Assembly: GCA_000310025.1 (NCBI GenBank)
Contig: FN648626.1
Coordinates: 40,511 to 104,510 of the forward strand
Length of the DNA: 64,000 nt
Direction: 5' to 3'
DNA from: Ectocarpus siliculosus
Taxonomy: Eukaryota > Sar > Phaeophyceae > Ectocarpales > Ectocarpaceae
Below, piece by piece: positions 21,123 to 31,548 of the stretch. Within the stretch, counting starts at the first letter, position 1. Each line of letters begins with the position of its first letter. A program made the translations under genes and the position numbers. The notes under the pieces were generated by a model, which saw only the letters and a list, made by a program, of their open reading frames with translations, did not search any database and was not told where the DNA came from.

Positions 21123-23207
21123 TCAGCCGGCAAAGCTCCCCCAGGTCGAAGGGGCGCAGCAGTGCCCCAAACCAGGCCACATCCATCCCCTCTGCCTCGT
21201 CGTTGCTACTGCTGCCGCTGCAGCTGCTGCTGCTGCCGCTGCAGCTGCTGCTGCTGCTGCTGCTGCTGGAACCATGGACCAGGTCGTCCACCCCGGGATA
21301 GTTGGCGCCGCGCACCCCCGAACACACGGTGCCGGGATCGAAAGGGTGCGTGGACGCCCCCCTCTCGCCACAGACGCTGTCACATAGCAGCCATCAACCT
21401 CACCTGCGCACCAACCGCCATCATCGCTGCCGTCGTCGATGCCGTTGACCACCGCTTCTCCGTTGCTGGCCGCCCCCCCAACCGATATGGTGGGGGAAAC
21501 GTTACCGACGGTCGCCATCGTAGCGGCCGGTGCCGTCGCCGCGGGCGCGGGTCGTGCCGTCACCGATGTCGCCACTCCAGCCGCCGATGCCGCCACTGTA
21601 GACACCTGCGCGGGCTCTCGAGCCATTCTCCCCGCCGCCGCAGCGGGAGAAACAACACCGTCGGGTGCCGCCGCCGTCGCCGCTGGAACCGCCGTCGATA
21701 CCGACGCTCCAACCACCATCGCGGGCGCTCCGGTTGTTCTACCCGCCACCGTCGCGGAGATAACAGTGTCGCCGGGCACCGCCGCCGTCGCCGCTGGAAC
21801 CGCCGCCGATGCCGCTACTCCAGCTGTCGCCGCGAGCCCTCCGGGCGCTTCCTCCGCCGTCGCTGCGAAGGAAACACTACCACCGACGTAGGTCGCCACC
21901 GTCGCCTCTGGAGCTGCTGCCGATGCCGCCGCTCCTGCCGCCACTGCAGGGACCCCGGCAATTCCCCCCGCCGCCGTCGCGGCGACAACACTACCGCCGC
22001 CGTAGGTCGCCGCCGTAGCCGTTGGAGCTGCCGCCGATGCCGCCGCTCCTGCCGCCACCGCGGGGACTCCGGCCACCCCCCCTGCCGCCGCCGCGGGGAA
22101 AACACTGCCGCCAGAGGTCACCGCCGTCGCCGCCGGAGCTGCTGCCGATGCCGCCGCTCCTGCCGCCACCGCGGGGACCCCGGCCGTTCCCCCCGCCGCC
22201 ACCGCGGGGAAACCACTGCCGCCGGAGATCGCCGCCGTCGCCGCTCGAGCTGCTGCCGATGCCGCCACTCCAGTCGCCAACGCAGGCGCTCCGGCCATTT
22301 CCCCCGCCCCAGCAGCGGGGAAAACATCATCGCAGACACTTCCACCAGCGTGAACCATGTCCACAGAATCATTCCATCCAAACCATCCGTCATCATCACC
22401 GTCCACAGCGCCGCCAGCGTGAACCAGGTCGACAAAATCAGAGCGGTCCTCGCTCTCTGCCACCACCTCGCGGCCAACGTGAACCAGGTCAACAAAATCA
22501 GAGCGGTACTCGCTCTCTACCACCAACTGCTGCTGTACGACCGAGCTTCCACCGATGTCCATGCAGCTTCCGCCGCCATTGACGCCCATCCAGCAGCCAC
22601 GGCGGACGATACGGCCGTCATCCTCGCCGCTGCTGCCATGAAGATGCACGGCGCAGTTCCGCCACATATGGCCGTCCTGACCACAGGCGCCGCACGTACC
22701 CTCGAACCTGCGGGGTGCGGTGCATTCTTCGCCGTGGTGGCCGTTCCTGCCGCACCGAGTGCAATGGTATACCCTACCAGGCGGAGGGGGTGATTCCTGC
22801 TGGAAATACACGGCGTTTCTCCCGCAGTCATATATCCCACCAACTCCGGTTGGCGGCAGCTGCTGTTGCTGCCGCGCCTGGTGGCTCTGAGTGAAAACGC
22901 AGTGTTGGTTCTGCTGAGGGACAAAACCACCACGAGAACACTGCTGTACCTGCGATGGCTGCTGCTGCCATTGAGCACTCCATCGCTGCTGCTGTTGTTG
23001 TTGTTGTTGTTGCTGCCGCCTAAGTCTCTCCTTCTCATACCCGGCAGCCTCCGCAGCTCTGAGCACCTTTACCAGTCTCTCGACCTCCGACTCGGCAGCT
23101 CGTAGCTTCTCTGCTGCGTTGCGCGACCTCTCCTCCATCTTGATGCGCACAACTGTAGTCTCATCCCTTTGCGAATCTCTTCCTATTCCGCCGCTTCTCT
23201 CCGCCAT
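21123..23207 (-). CDS. Gag-like protein with coiled coil, polyQ, two CCHC knuckles and Ala-rich repeats
   Basis: 694 residues from an ATG at 23207, the longest intact frame in the window. Order: charged helical segment (about 22-63, SEVERLVKVLRAAEAAGYEK), polyglutamine (65-74), Gln-rich linker, and two retroviral-type zinc knuckles C-x2-C-x4-H-x4-C at residues 149-162 and 172-185. Three DFVDLVH-like units follow (about 226-280), then about seven units of about 36 residues rich in Ala/Gly/Val (GVPAVAAGAAASAAAP pattern), then a poly-Ala end. CCHC knuckles bind single-stranded nucleic acid in Gag proteins, so RNA packaging is the inferred role. No capsid-like fold, protease or polymerase is seen. 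Relative to copy 1, the last 70 or so residues appear frame-shifted at a G run near 21325. The copy 1-like tail survives in the overlapping minus frame 21327-20959. Confidence 0.8.
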   Translation of the reverse strand: MAERSGGIGRDSQRDETTVVRIKMEERSRNAAEKLRAAESEVERLVKVLRAAEAAGYEKERLRRQQQQQQQQQQRWSAQWQQQPSQVQQCSRGGFVPQQNQHCVFTQSHQARQQQQLPPTGVGGIYDCGRNAVYFQQESPPPPGRVYHCTRCGRNGHHGEECTAPRRFEGTCGACGQDGHMWRNCAVHLHGSSGEDDGRIVRRGCWMGVNGGGSCMDIGGSSVVQQQLVVESEYRSDFVDLVHVGREVVAESEDRSDFVDLVHAGGAVDGDDDGWFGWNDSVDMVHAGGSVCDDVFPAAGAGEMAGAPALATGVAASAAARAATAAISGGSGFPAVAAGGTAGVPAVAAGAAASAAAPAATAVTSGGSVFPAAAAGGVAGVPAVAAGAAASAAAPTATAATYGGGSVVAATAAGGIAGVPAVAAGAAASAAAPEATVATYVGGSVSFAATAEEAPGGLAATAGVAASAAVPAATAAVPGDTVISATVAGRTTGAPAMVVGASVSTAVPAATAAAPDGVVSPAAAAGRMAREPAQVSTVAASAAGVATSVTARPAPAATAPAATMATVGNVSPTISVGGAASNGEAVVNGIDDGSDDGGWCAGEVDGCYVTASVARGGRPRTLSIPAPCVRGCAAPTIPGWTTWSMVPAAAAAAAAAAAAAAAAAAAVATTRQRGWMWPGLGHCCAPSTWGSFAG

Positions 23208-23458
23208 AGTCTACACTTGAAAAATATCCCGTACCCTGCTGTCCCAGCCCTGAAGCGCTGTCCCAGCAATACACCCCCTGCTGTCCCGGTCCCCGATGGC
23301 CACCGTCCCAGCTATACACTACCCGCTGCCGTGCTGTCCCGTCCCCGTTGGCCACGTCCCAGCTTAGCTATATATATCGTATTCGCCGCCCCATTGACCC
23401 GGCACATACAGCTCAGACGCCAATACCCACTACCAACATCAGGCCATACAATATATCG

Positions 23459-23646
23459 TGTTTGGGTGCGGTAGCCCGTCAGAGACCGAAAGAGAAAGAA
23501 GGTTGACTCAAGACCTTTGGTTGATTAGAGAGTGAGAGACATGCGGTAGGCCACACCATCGCCATGCAGCATGACCATCAACACATTTCATCCGCGTACC
23601 CCCCGGAGGCCCCGTAGACAGTATACTCTGCCGAGCACCCCAAACA
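23459..23646 (-). repeat. 5' LTR of gag-only element copy 2
   Basis: 188 bp, plus-strand ends TGTTTGGGTGCGG and GAGCACCCCAAACA. The adjacent internal minus-strand sequence (ggtagtgggtattggcgtct) is shared with copy 1 at 15821-15843 and is the region where a primer-binding site should lie, though no tRNA match is obvious to me. Confidence 0.87.
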
Positions 23647-24356
23647 GACACTTTATCTGGACATCCCCTATGTGGATCACCCACTCACACTCGGACGGAG
23701 GCAAAAATATGGACGCTTTCCGCGCTTCCCGGCTCATTATTAAATGTAATGTCTTGTTTGGATGAGGCGTCCTTTCCCGTTAGGAGGACGGCGCGCTCTA
23801 ACATGGTGCCGCGCAGATTCGAATCGTTGCGGCAGCTCCCCAGAAAATGTGGAAAATAGTCCAAAGAGTTGAGAGGGTGGGATGGTCTCTGTTATTTGAT
23901 TACTCTCTCTCCACCTTTCCCTCGCGTTTTGGAGAAAGACATTGTATGGGCCTGCAGCTCGGGATAGATTCGTGCCGAAACTCTTCCTTTCTGTGGGTTC
24001 CCGATTTTAGTGTTGTTAACTCGTCTCAAATTTTGGATCACTTTTAATAGGTACCAGATTTGATTGGATGGACCCTCCTGTCCGGTCAGAGCACTTTTAC
24101 CCAAACTTCGTTCCGCACCCTCTACAAGTCCTCTATAGGCTATCTATATGAGCTGCCCGGCAATACCCCCATCCTCAACATGCGAACCCAAACATTTTTC
24201 GACCCGCGTCCCCATTCTACACGCGCAAAATTCTCCCGAGAAATATTCGCTCAACGGCAACATATCCGCCTGGCCATAGGCTCTATCCAACTTCCGCCCT
24301 TTTTCGTCGGGGCCAGTTGTCTGCCCTGCGTAGCCCCTCGCCATCGATTCGGTTTT
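23647..24356. other. Spacer, no gene recognised
   Basis: Flank of gag-only copy 2. It includes a GATTCGAATC stretch at about 23817, which I checked for a tRNA T-arm and could not fold into one. The frames at 24060-24680 and 23892-24104 have no family signature, and the former runs into Y sequence. Confidence 0.35.
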
Positions 24357-27300
24357 TCTGAAACTTTAGCTTCAGTCTTATATTTCAATATCCGTGGGTG
24401 GGTGGGTGGAACTTTTATTCGCATAGCCCACCCCTTGCCCGACCCTGTCTCAAATGCCGATCTCGAGCTACAGTGTAAATCTCGTGGCGCCCGGAGTATG
24501 GTTCGGTGGGCAATCGCAAACCATTACCCCTCCCCGAGTTTCAGCAGCTTCCGCCTGCTGTGGCCGACACGACTCGGCCTGGACTGTTCCTTTTCTGTTT
24601 CGCCATGGAAACGGCCGGTTGAACAGCGAAAGAGGGTCCTGCGTGCTGCGCGCCACATTTTTTTTTTTCTTGCTGAGTGACCATGCTGCTGTTGCTGAAT
24701 TGCTTCAGACAAGGTTGAAGGCTGTCGTGTCTGTCGCTTTGGGGTGCACGCGTCGCGCAGTAGGCGATGCGTGTCACTCACTCTGTCGCCTGTTGTGTCG
24801 TAAACATGAAAAGCAACAGCAGCACAACAGCTGAGACAGACAACAACAGGCCTTTTTTCTCTCTTGCTGCATATGCATGGGTGGTATGCATCGTATTATT
24901 CTAAGCGTTCATATGCATGGGTGGCATACATTGAATAAGGGTGTTGATGCTTTTTGAGTCTGCTGCGTAGTCAGTCGTAACTTGAGCGATAAGGTAGATG
25001 GCAGCACAATCTCTTTTACAACAGAAAGTGAGGAATGACAACCAACAGTAGTCTGCTGCTCTGTGCAGCGGTGCACATCTATCGCGGACGGACGGACTAG
25101 TTCGTCCGTGTAGTCATGTTTTTTGTTCTCACTTCGTCACAGAAGGATGAAAGTCCGCACTACTCTAGTCTAGTTCCAACTCGGCGACTTGTGATTGTTG
25201 TGTTTGTTGTTGCTGAGCCCACTTCGGATACCGCCGTTTGGCAGATGTCTGACAAGCTTGTGGTGGGCCAAAGGGACGAGAGTGAGTGAGTGTCTTCTCC
25301 AGAGTGAATGCCTTGCCTTCTCTCCGCTCCCTTCTTTTAGTCTACCTGTCTGTCTCGCGCCTTTCGCCGGTGGGGTCCCAAAAATATCGAACTACGTCAA
25401 CCGCAGTGGTTTTGCATTTTGCTGAGTAAGAGACTACCCGTGCACCGGGCTGCTGCATGAGAGGCGATGTGCGCTACCTGTTTGAAGTCAAGCAATGGAC
25501 TTGGGGCCCTACCTAATGCTGGACATGCAGTGCTATGTGACGTGTTCCTGCGGCCCAGAGCGAGCGACGACCACGGTGGGTTTTCTATGCTTCTTTTGCC
25601 TCCTCCCTCAAGCCTGTCGCGCCTGGCTCACTTGTCTTCGATCTTCTTTTTTCATTTTTCATAGTTTGTTTGTTGGGGTCCCCCACAGCCACCCGCCCAC
25701 CAATAATTTTTGTTGGGAGGGGTGTTTACTTGCCATGTTCATGACTGGGCCCCAGACTTTTTACTCGGACCCCGTCCATTCCACTTGTCAACACACCACC
25801 ACATCCTATTGTACCATGCCCGCCGACACGTCCAAGGCTTGGGGAATTTTGAAGCTTTAGCTTCAGTCTCATCGTTCAATATCCGTGGAAGTTTCATTCG
25901 CATGCCCCAACCCCTGCCAACCCCGGTCTAAAATGCTGATCTAGAGCTACAGTGCAAATCTCGTGGCGCCTCGAGTATGGTTCGGTGTGGAAACGCAAGT
26001 CATGAGCAGTCCCCGAGTTTGAGCGGCTTCCGCCCCCAGTGGCCGGCAAGAGTCGGTCTTGACTGTTCCTTGCCTGTTTCGCCATGGAAACGGCCGGTTG
26101 AACAGCGAAAAAGGGTCCTGCGTGCTGCGCGCCACATTTATTTTGTTTTGTTTTGCATTTGTTCTTGAGTGACCATTGTACACATGCGGCTGCTGCTGCG
26201 GTTTCTGCTGTTATTGTCGGAATGTGCTGCAATTGTCGTACGGTTATCGTAGTCAGGTTTCACAACAGTCTGCTCGTTCGTATGGCGGTAGCGGTGCGCA
26301 TCTATCGCGACGGTAAGTGCTATCGTTCGTCCGTCGTGGGTCTAGTCTACACAGACAGATAGTCGTGTTCTTCTTTGTTGCCATTTCATACCAGAAAAGA
26401 AAGAAGTCTCCACCAACCACCAACTTACAGTATCTCCACAGCAGTTCGAAAATAAATGACGACTATTTTTCTGTTGTCGTGTTTGTTGTTGCTGAGCTCA
26501 CATCGGATGTCGCCGTTCGTTACACGTGTTCAAGCCTGCGGTGGACAGAGGGATGAGAGTGAGTGTCTTCTCGACGAGAGCTCATGCCTTGTCTTCTCGA
26601 GTCTCCCTTCCTTTAGTCTACCTCTCTCTCTCTGTTACATTTTCGCCGTTAGGGTCCCCACAATAACATCGAACGTCAACGGCAATCGTTTTCCGTCTTG
26701 CTGAGTAGGAGGCTACCCGTGTACCCGGCTGCTGCATGTGAGGCAATGGGCGCCGCCTCTTTCCGTCAAGCAATGCGCATGGCCCCTACGGTTCGCCGCA
26801 CATGCAGTGCTGTGTGACAGCTTCCAGCGGTTCAGAGCGGCGACGGTGTTTTTCGCCGGTAGAACCCCAGAACAACGCGAACCCTGCGACTGTTTGATTG
26901 TTTTGGGGTCCCCCACTCACCCACCCATCCATGAATTTCAGCGGTTTTCGTTGGGGGGATGCTTTTCTGGTCATGCCCATGACGTGGTGCCCCGAGCGAG
27001 TATGGTTCGGTAGGGACTCGCAAACCATGACCCCTCCCCGAGTTTGAGCATCAGCTTCGGCCTCCTGTGACGGACAAGAAGACCGGAAATTGTCTCGCCA
27101 TTCAAACAACAGTTGGCCAATTGAAAAAAAGAGGGTGCGGTCCGCCGAAGATTTTGTTTGAGTGTTTCCGTGCCGACAAATAACCTCGGCTACGGCAGTG
27201 CAAATCTCATGGCGCCTCAAGTACGGTTCCGTAGGGAATTGCAAAGCACGACCCCTCCCGACTTTGAGTATAGCTTCCACCTCCTGCGGCGGATAAGACC

Positions 27301-27500
27301 GACGTCAAACCCTAGATTTTGTCTGTCTGTGTCGCCATGTCGTCGCCATCCACGAACAGCAGTTGGAGAGTCTCAATAAAGAGGGTCCTCTTCCCCACCA
27401 AGAAAACAGTTTTTTTTTTCTTCGATTCTTCTACAGCTGGATATGATGCTACGATGTATCTGGTTTAGCTGTGGTTGAGCTTGAGGCATATAGGGTCTAC
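24357..27500 (+). repeat. Y repeat cluster 2 (two full units and a partial third)
   Basis: Units begin at 24357 (ctgaaactttagcttcag) and 25851, with a third, shorter variant from about 27000. The whole block is paralleled base by base at 50117-52995, including odd details such as ttgggaggggtgtttacttg and ggatgaaagtccgcactact. Many short frames occur on both strands, but none is conserved relative to frameshifts between copies, so I call no genes. Confidence 0.72.
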
Positions 27501-28631
27501 GGCAGCATATTCTATGCAAAGAGGTAAGGGTCGGTCGTAACCCTTACGTGACTGGGTTAATTTGGATCTTTATGTTTTTCTCCCCACAGCTGGCTCTCTG
27601 CGGTCAAAGATCTTCCAAGCATGCGTGTACACCCATAAATCACGGCGGCAAGGATGGTGCAGCAGTGGGTCCATGTGTGGGGCTCACAGGGATGGGGACG
27701 CGGTATATGTAAGAGTGACGAACAGGAGTACAGTAGTACTACTGCTGAACAACAGTAGCAGTTATGTGGAAAGAAACAGACTGCAGCAGCAGCAGCAGTA
27801 GTTTCTGAGCAGGTGTGCATGCCTGTCTCCGACAGCAACCGTCCGCACAGAGGATGTGCCTGTGCAAGCAATACCTGTTGGCACATGTTGTCCACCTCAT
27901 CCTTGGACAGAGCATACGGCAAGCGCATGTATATGCGAGCGGCGCTAGATGCGAAGAGGCTGACGGGAAACCGCCTCACAGAAGCGCCAGATCGACGAAA
28001 AAAACGGCCCGCTCATCAGAGAATCGAGACCATCATCCACTATCGCAAAAATTGCATAAAAATCGTGATATTGTTTACTATTCTGTCCTACAAATAGAGA
28101 GCTGTGATCGGAGCTGTAGTCCCGAAAACCCTTGCCTTTGAGCGAAATTTTGCACACAGCAGACGAACCACCCTTCACTCCCAATACTGGGAACCACACG
28201 CATCGCAACCACAACAACATCAAGCACCGAGGCAGTACGTTAGCATCGGGTCCGGTGTGCGCTTTCTCTGCTCTCCCCCGCGGATGCGGCACCGGGTTGA
28301 TCACATGTTCAGGGTGCTGTATGCACCCTCTCCGGTGGTATTGTGCGTTTGAATCTCAGACTACAGCAGTACCGGTCTAGGCAGTAGATTGGATCTGGAA
28401 AGGATATCTGCCCCACGTAAGAGAGATGAGGCATGGGTCAATAGTGTTGTACTATGTGAGTCCTGTGCGCATTGCTGGTAGACTAAGCGTGCTTTTGGGG
28501 TGGGCTGCCTGTGTCTCCCTGCTGGTCTCTATGTAGTTTTTTTGCTCTTAGCCGAGGCACAACGGCGATCTTTCGGCACCCATATTGATCGGAGCTGGGA
28601 ACGGAGCTCATTCGTGGGTGTAGTCACATAA
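27501..28631. other. Unassigned stretch, possible gene relic
   Basis: Not matched elsewhere in the window. The minus frame 27979-27557 (140 aa) begins with a reasonably complex stretch (RRFPVSLFASSAARIYMRLP, then YALSKDEVDNMCQQVLLAQA) before becoming low-complexity. It could be an exon, but I recognise no family and see no matching neighbours. A (CAG)n run lies at 27781-27799. Confidence 0.3.
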
Positions 28632-29989
28632 GGGTTAACGAAGAAATCAGATCTCGAAATCACATTCAGATTTGGTTGTAAGACTGGAAGATCCACAGGA
28701 CTCTTTCGTTGATTGGTTGAAATGTTATTGGACACGTCGAATCTTCAGGACTTATAACAGGACGACCCAAAACCAAATCGGGATTTGAAAAAGGTGAAAT
28801 CATTTAATCGGATCCCGATTTGGGTGAACAACGTCCATAGTTGCGGGACCACGGTCTACTCGCATACACGGCGCGTGCCCACCTACCCCCATCCACACGA
28901 ACTCCATCCACCGCCGAGCACAGAGGACAGAAAGAGCACAAAAAGGCAACCCAAAGGGAGGGTGACTGCGCATCGTTGCTGCACGTGACTGGTCCCGAAA
29001 AAAAACGTGTGTGGGATATGTGTTGGTCTGTGGGGCAATCTCCCGTGGGTTGTCGAACTTCAGATGCACAGACGAATTGGCGGCTTTATTGTTTTCCTTT
29101 CGAATTGCCTTCATCATTATTTTTCCACGGCCGAAGGAAAGAGAGAGGTGCCAACTGCTTCTCTCTCTTTCCTCCGAGCGGCAACCACAAATTCTCTTTT
29201 TCTCGGTGCAGGGGCTAATCTTGCTGCCCGCAGTAGTCTCAGATGACCAAGTCCCCAAAATGGTACCCTACCATTTTCTTCGCCAATTAGCAACTGCAAC
29301 GGTCCTTGCCTCCCCCCACCTTCGAAAGGAAAGGGGTGGGTGGGCGGGAAAGACCAAACTTGTTTGCCGCTCCTCCAGCTGGCAAACCACTCGAAGCCCT
29401 CACAGTGTCCACCTCGCTCCTTGTCTCTGCGTTGCTCTCTCTAGACTAGTCCTCGTAAGACTTTGTGTGAACACCTAGCTTCGATAGAGTGCCGAGGTGG
29501 TGGCTACTCCCCTGCTCCCGCTTGGGAGGGGACCCCGTATTTCCGTAGCAATTTATGCATACCCTAACAACGACGTTACAAATTCGACTACTTTCAATAA
29601 ACCTTGATTTGTTTCCGTCTGCTCCTACAACAAATCTCCCCTTTCCGTCGGACGAGGGTCGATTCAAAGTGTCACATGCATAGACATCGTGTCAGTACCG
29701 CACAGAGGCCATGTACGCGTTTGGTGTGTGCTTCTCGGGAGCGACAGCTCCCCATGTGGTGTTGCCACGTCATAACAGTACGTCACAACAGCAATCTGGC
29801 AGTTGGCAAGCGGCGGACCTCTCCGGTTGTTGGTGGTGGACTGCAGAGATTCGTTTCCGTTTGGCAGATCTCCCGTTAAGACACACAGGCCATTTCTGTC
29901 CGGATTTGGGTATATCCGACTCTTTTTTTTATTCTTATACTGTATCGAAAGATGACTTCGAGATCTGATTTCTTCGGTAAGAACGACCC
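28632..29989. mobile_element. MITE-H copy with a 553 bp internal insertion
   Basis: Left terminus gggttaacgaagaaatcag, right terminus ttcttcggtaagaacgaccc, flanked by TAA (28629-28631) and TAG (29990-29992), a slightly decayed 3 bp duplication. The interior follows the other MITE-H copies except between 29088 and 29640. Orientation is opposite to the copy at 1565. The frames that look protein-like here (28841-29218 and 28800-29258) cross the insertion junction and are not conserved. Confidence 0.8.
29088..29640 (+). mobile_element. 553 bp insertion in MITE-H, retroposon or solo LTR candidate
   Basis: Splits the sequence cggcttt|ccgtcgg, which is continuous in the copy at 1128-1142. CTTT is present at both edges (29084-29087 and 29641-29644), giving a 4-5 bp duplication. 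A polyadenylation-type signal (tttcaataaacc) lies about 50 bp before its right end. It has no clear TG...CA termini, so solo LTR versus another retroposon cannot be decided. Confidence 0.5.
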
Positions 29990-31290
29990 TAGCGCCTTCC
30001 TCGCGTAACGATGCGCATCTCCCATGGCAAGCAGAATGGATGACGCCATCATGACGCTATTTCTTGTGACTACAAGTTCAAGTTCGCCCGGGCGTTTTTG
30101 TTCTTGCCGGAGAAAGAGACTAACATCTACTTCGTACCAATCCGTGCATGTATGTATCCGGCTACTGCATGTGAGGTAGTGGGTGCTGCCCTTGCTGTTT
30201 GCTGCGGTATATGGAAAGCTTCCAGTGTTGGAATACTCAATGTCAGTCATACGTATTGGTACTGCTGTAACACAGCACGTAGGTATGCACCTGAGGAGTA
30301 TTACCGGAATAGTCTTCGGTAGATTATGCACACCTACGGGTTATATGTTGAACCATAGGAGTATGGTACATCGGACCATTGTCCAGTAGGATATTCTTGG
30401 ATTGCTTATATAGGTCGGGTTAACCGACTGTTACCGTGACCGGTACGTTGCAATAGTCCGTATGCGTGCGTCTTTCCGTGATAGCTTGGAGGCTCGCCCC
30501 CTGTGGTGCTTGCCCCCTCTCAATCACTCTCCTTCCTTTCTCTCTTCTTCCAACGCCCTTGGCCTCTTCCAAGTCCTTCGGGACTCTTGCGAGTCCCAGG
30601 ACTCCTCTTATCTTCCTTACCTTTCGGCCACATAAGCGCCAATTCAAACCATCAATCTGGTCTACAACACAAGTGTACTTGACAGTCACTCTGTGAGCCT
30701 CTGCACACTGTTATTACATAGTGCCACATCCAGGGATACCCTATCAGAAGGTTACATCCCAACATCCAGTGGGTCAGAGCGGCAAGGGGGTCTTGTTTCT
30801 TCACTTTTTTCTTTAGCTCTGCTCTCCTCTACTTTTTCTTTGTTTCCTGTCGCTGGCGGTCTCTCTTTTGTTATCGCCCTTCGTTTTTGCTTGCAAGAAA
30901 CTGTGAGGATGTAAACTGGCTGAGTCTGACTGTTTCTTAGGGTCCCCCGCCCACCCACGACCCACCTGTCGGCATGATTCATTCGTGGTCTCCAATTTTT
31001 TCAGCGGTAGTGATCATGCGCTACTACTGCTGCGTCCATGGGTGAGTGCAACCGAAGAGCTCCAGGGACTGGTGGTCTTCTGACCTGATCGCAGAGAGAG
31101 GTTCCTGCCACTATGACAATACGACTCTTATGAAATGTCCATGACGGGGAACGCGTCCTACGCCTCTTCTCTTCTTTTTTTTCCCTCTCTCCCGTCCGGT
31201 TCTTTCGTTTCGGAGAGGAAACCTACTGTGAAATGCGCATCTTCTGGGATCCGCATTCATTTAGTCCCTGATTATTTCCCAGCGTGCGGA
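29990..31290 (+). repeat. Q repeat, copy 1 (with solo LTR inside)
   Basis: Matches 55797-56565 in inverted orientation: tcgcgtaacgatgcgcatct, cgggcgtttttgttcttgcc, ttgctgcggtatatggaaag, then after the LTR gggtcagagcggcaaggggg and the ggtcccccgcccacccacga stretch. The inverted copy lacks the LTR. No coding content is recognised. Confidence 0.75.
30226..30764 (+). mobile_element. Solo LTR of the copia family, TSD TCCAG
   Basis: 539 bp beginning TGTTGGAATACTCAATGTCAG and ending GGTTACATCCCAACA. The family matches the LTRs at 39185 and 46563. The 5 bp duplication TCCAG (30221-30225 and 30765-30769) is perfect, and the unoccupied site is seen as the reverse complement near 56330-56345. A lone LTR with intact duplication is the usual product of recombination between the two LTRs of a full element. 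Confidence 0.88.
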
Positions 31291-31548
31291 AGAGCGCGTT
31301 CTGGGTGTGGTCTCCTTTTCATTCGGGTGTGACGTGCGCACTAGATGTATTTTTTTTTGTTTTTTTTTTGTTCACTTCAAATCAGCGCTCACAGCACTAG
31401 TGCCGTATATTCCAACCCGTGGTCACACAGAAGAGCCTCTCTCTACCCATGTATGTAAACGAAAAAAACAGATCAACGAGATGATTCTTGAAAGCATGGA
31501 GTCCCTCGCCACAAAAACGTGCATGCGCATGGATGGGCGTAGTGAGAT

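Larger units (their letters stand above)
19066..23646 (-). mobile_element. Gag-only LTR retrotransposon, copy 2 (longer, minus strand)
   Basis: Same family as 15611-18420, in the opposite orientation, so the two 3' ends face each other. Both LTRs are 188 bp with TG...CA ends. The internal region carries a long gag-like frame (21123-23207) near the 5' LTR and about 1.3 kb of extra DNA (about 19690-20945) between the gene and the conserved 3' region that copy 1 lacks. Before the 3' LTR the minus strand reads gagccggggggc, a plausible short purine tract. The bases outside the LTRs (aacag and gacac) do not form an obvious target duplication, so one flank may have been lost by recombination. Confidence 0.82.

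Noticed and set aside
20802-22793. 663-codon plus-strand frame antisense to the gag-like gene
   Set aside because: It is the mirror of the GC-rich repetitive gag frame: Arg/Pro/Cys-rich without motifs. The minus-strand frame contains two correct zinc knuckles, so the plus frame is a shadow.
19061-23651. Target-site duplication for gag-only copy 2
   Set aside because: The bases outside the LTRs (aacag and gacac) do not match, so I did not claim one.
23800-23850. tRNA-like GATTCGAATC stretch
   Set aside because: The five bases on each side of the loop do not pair, and no D or anticodon arm is found.
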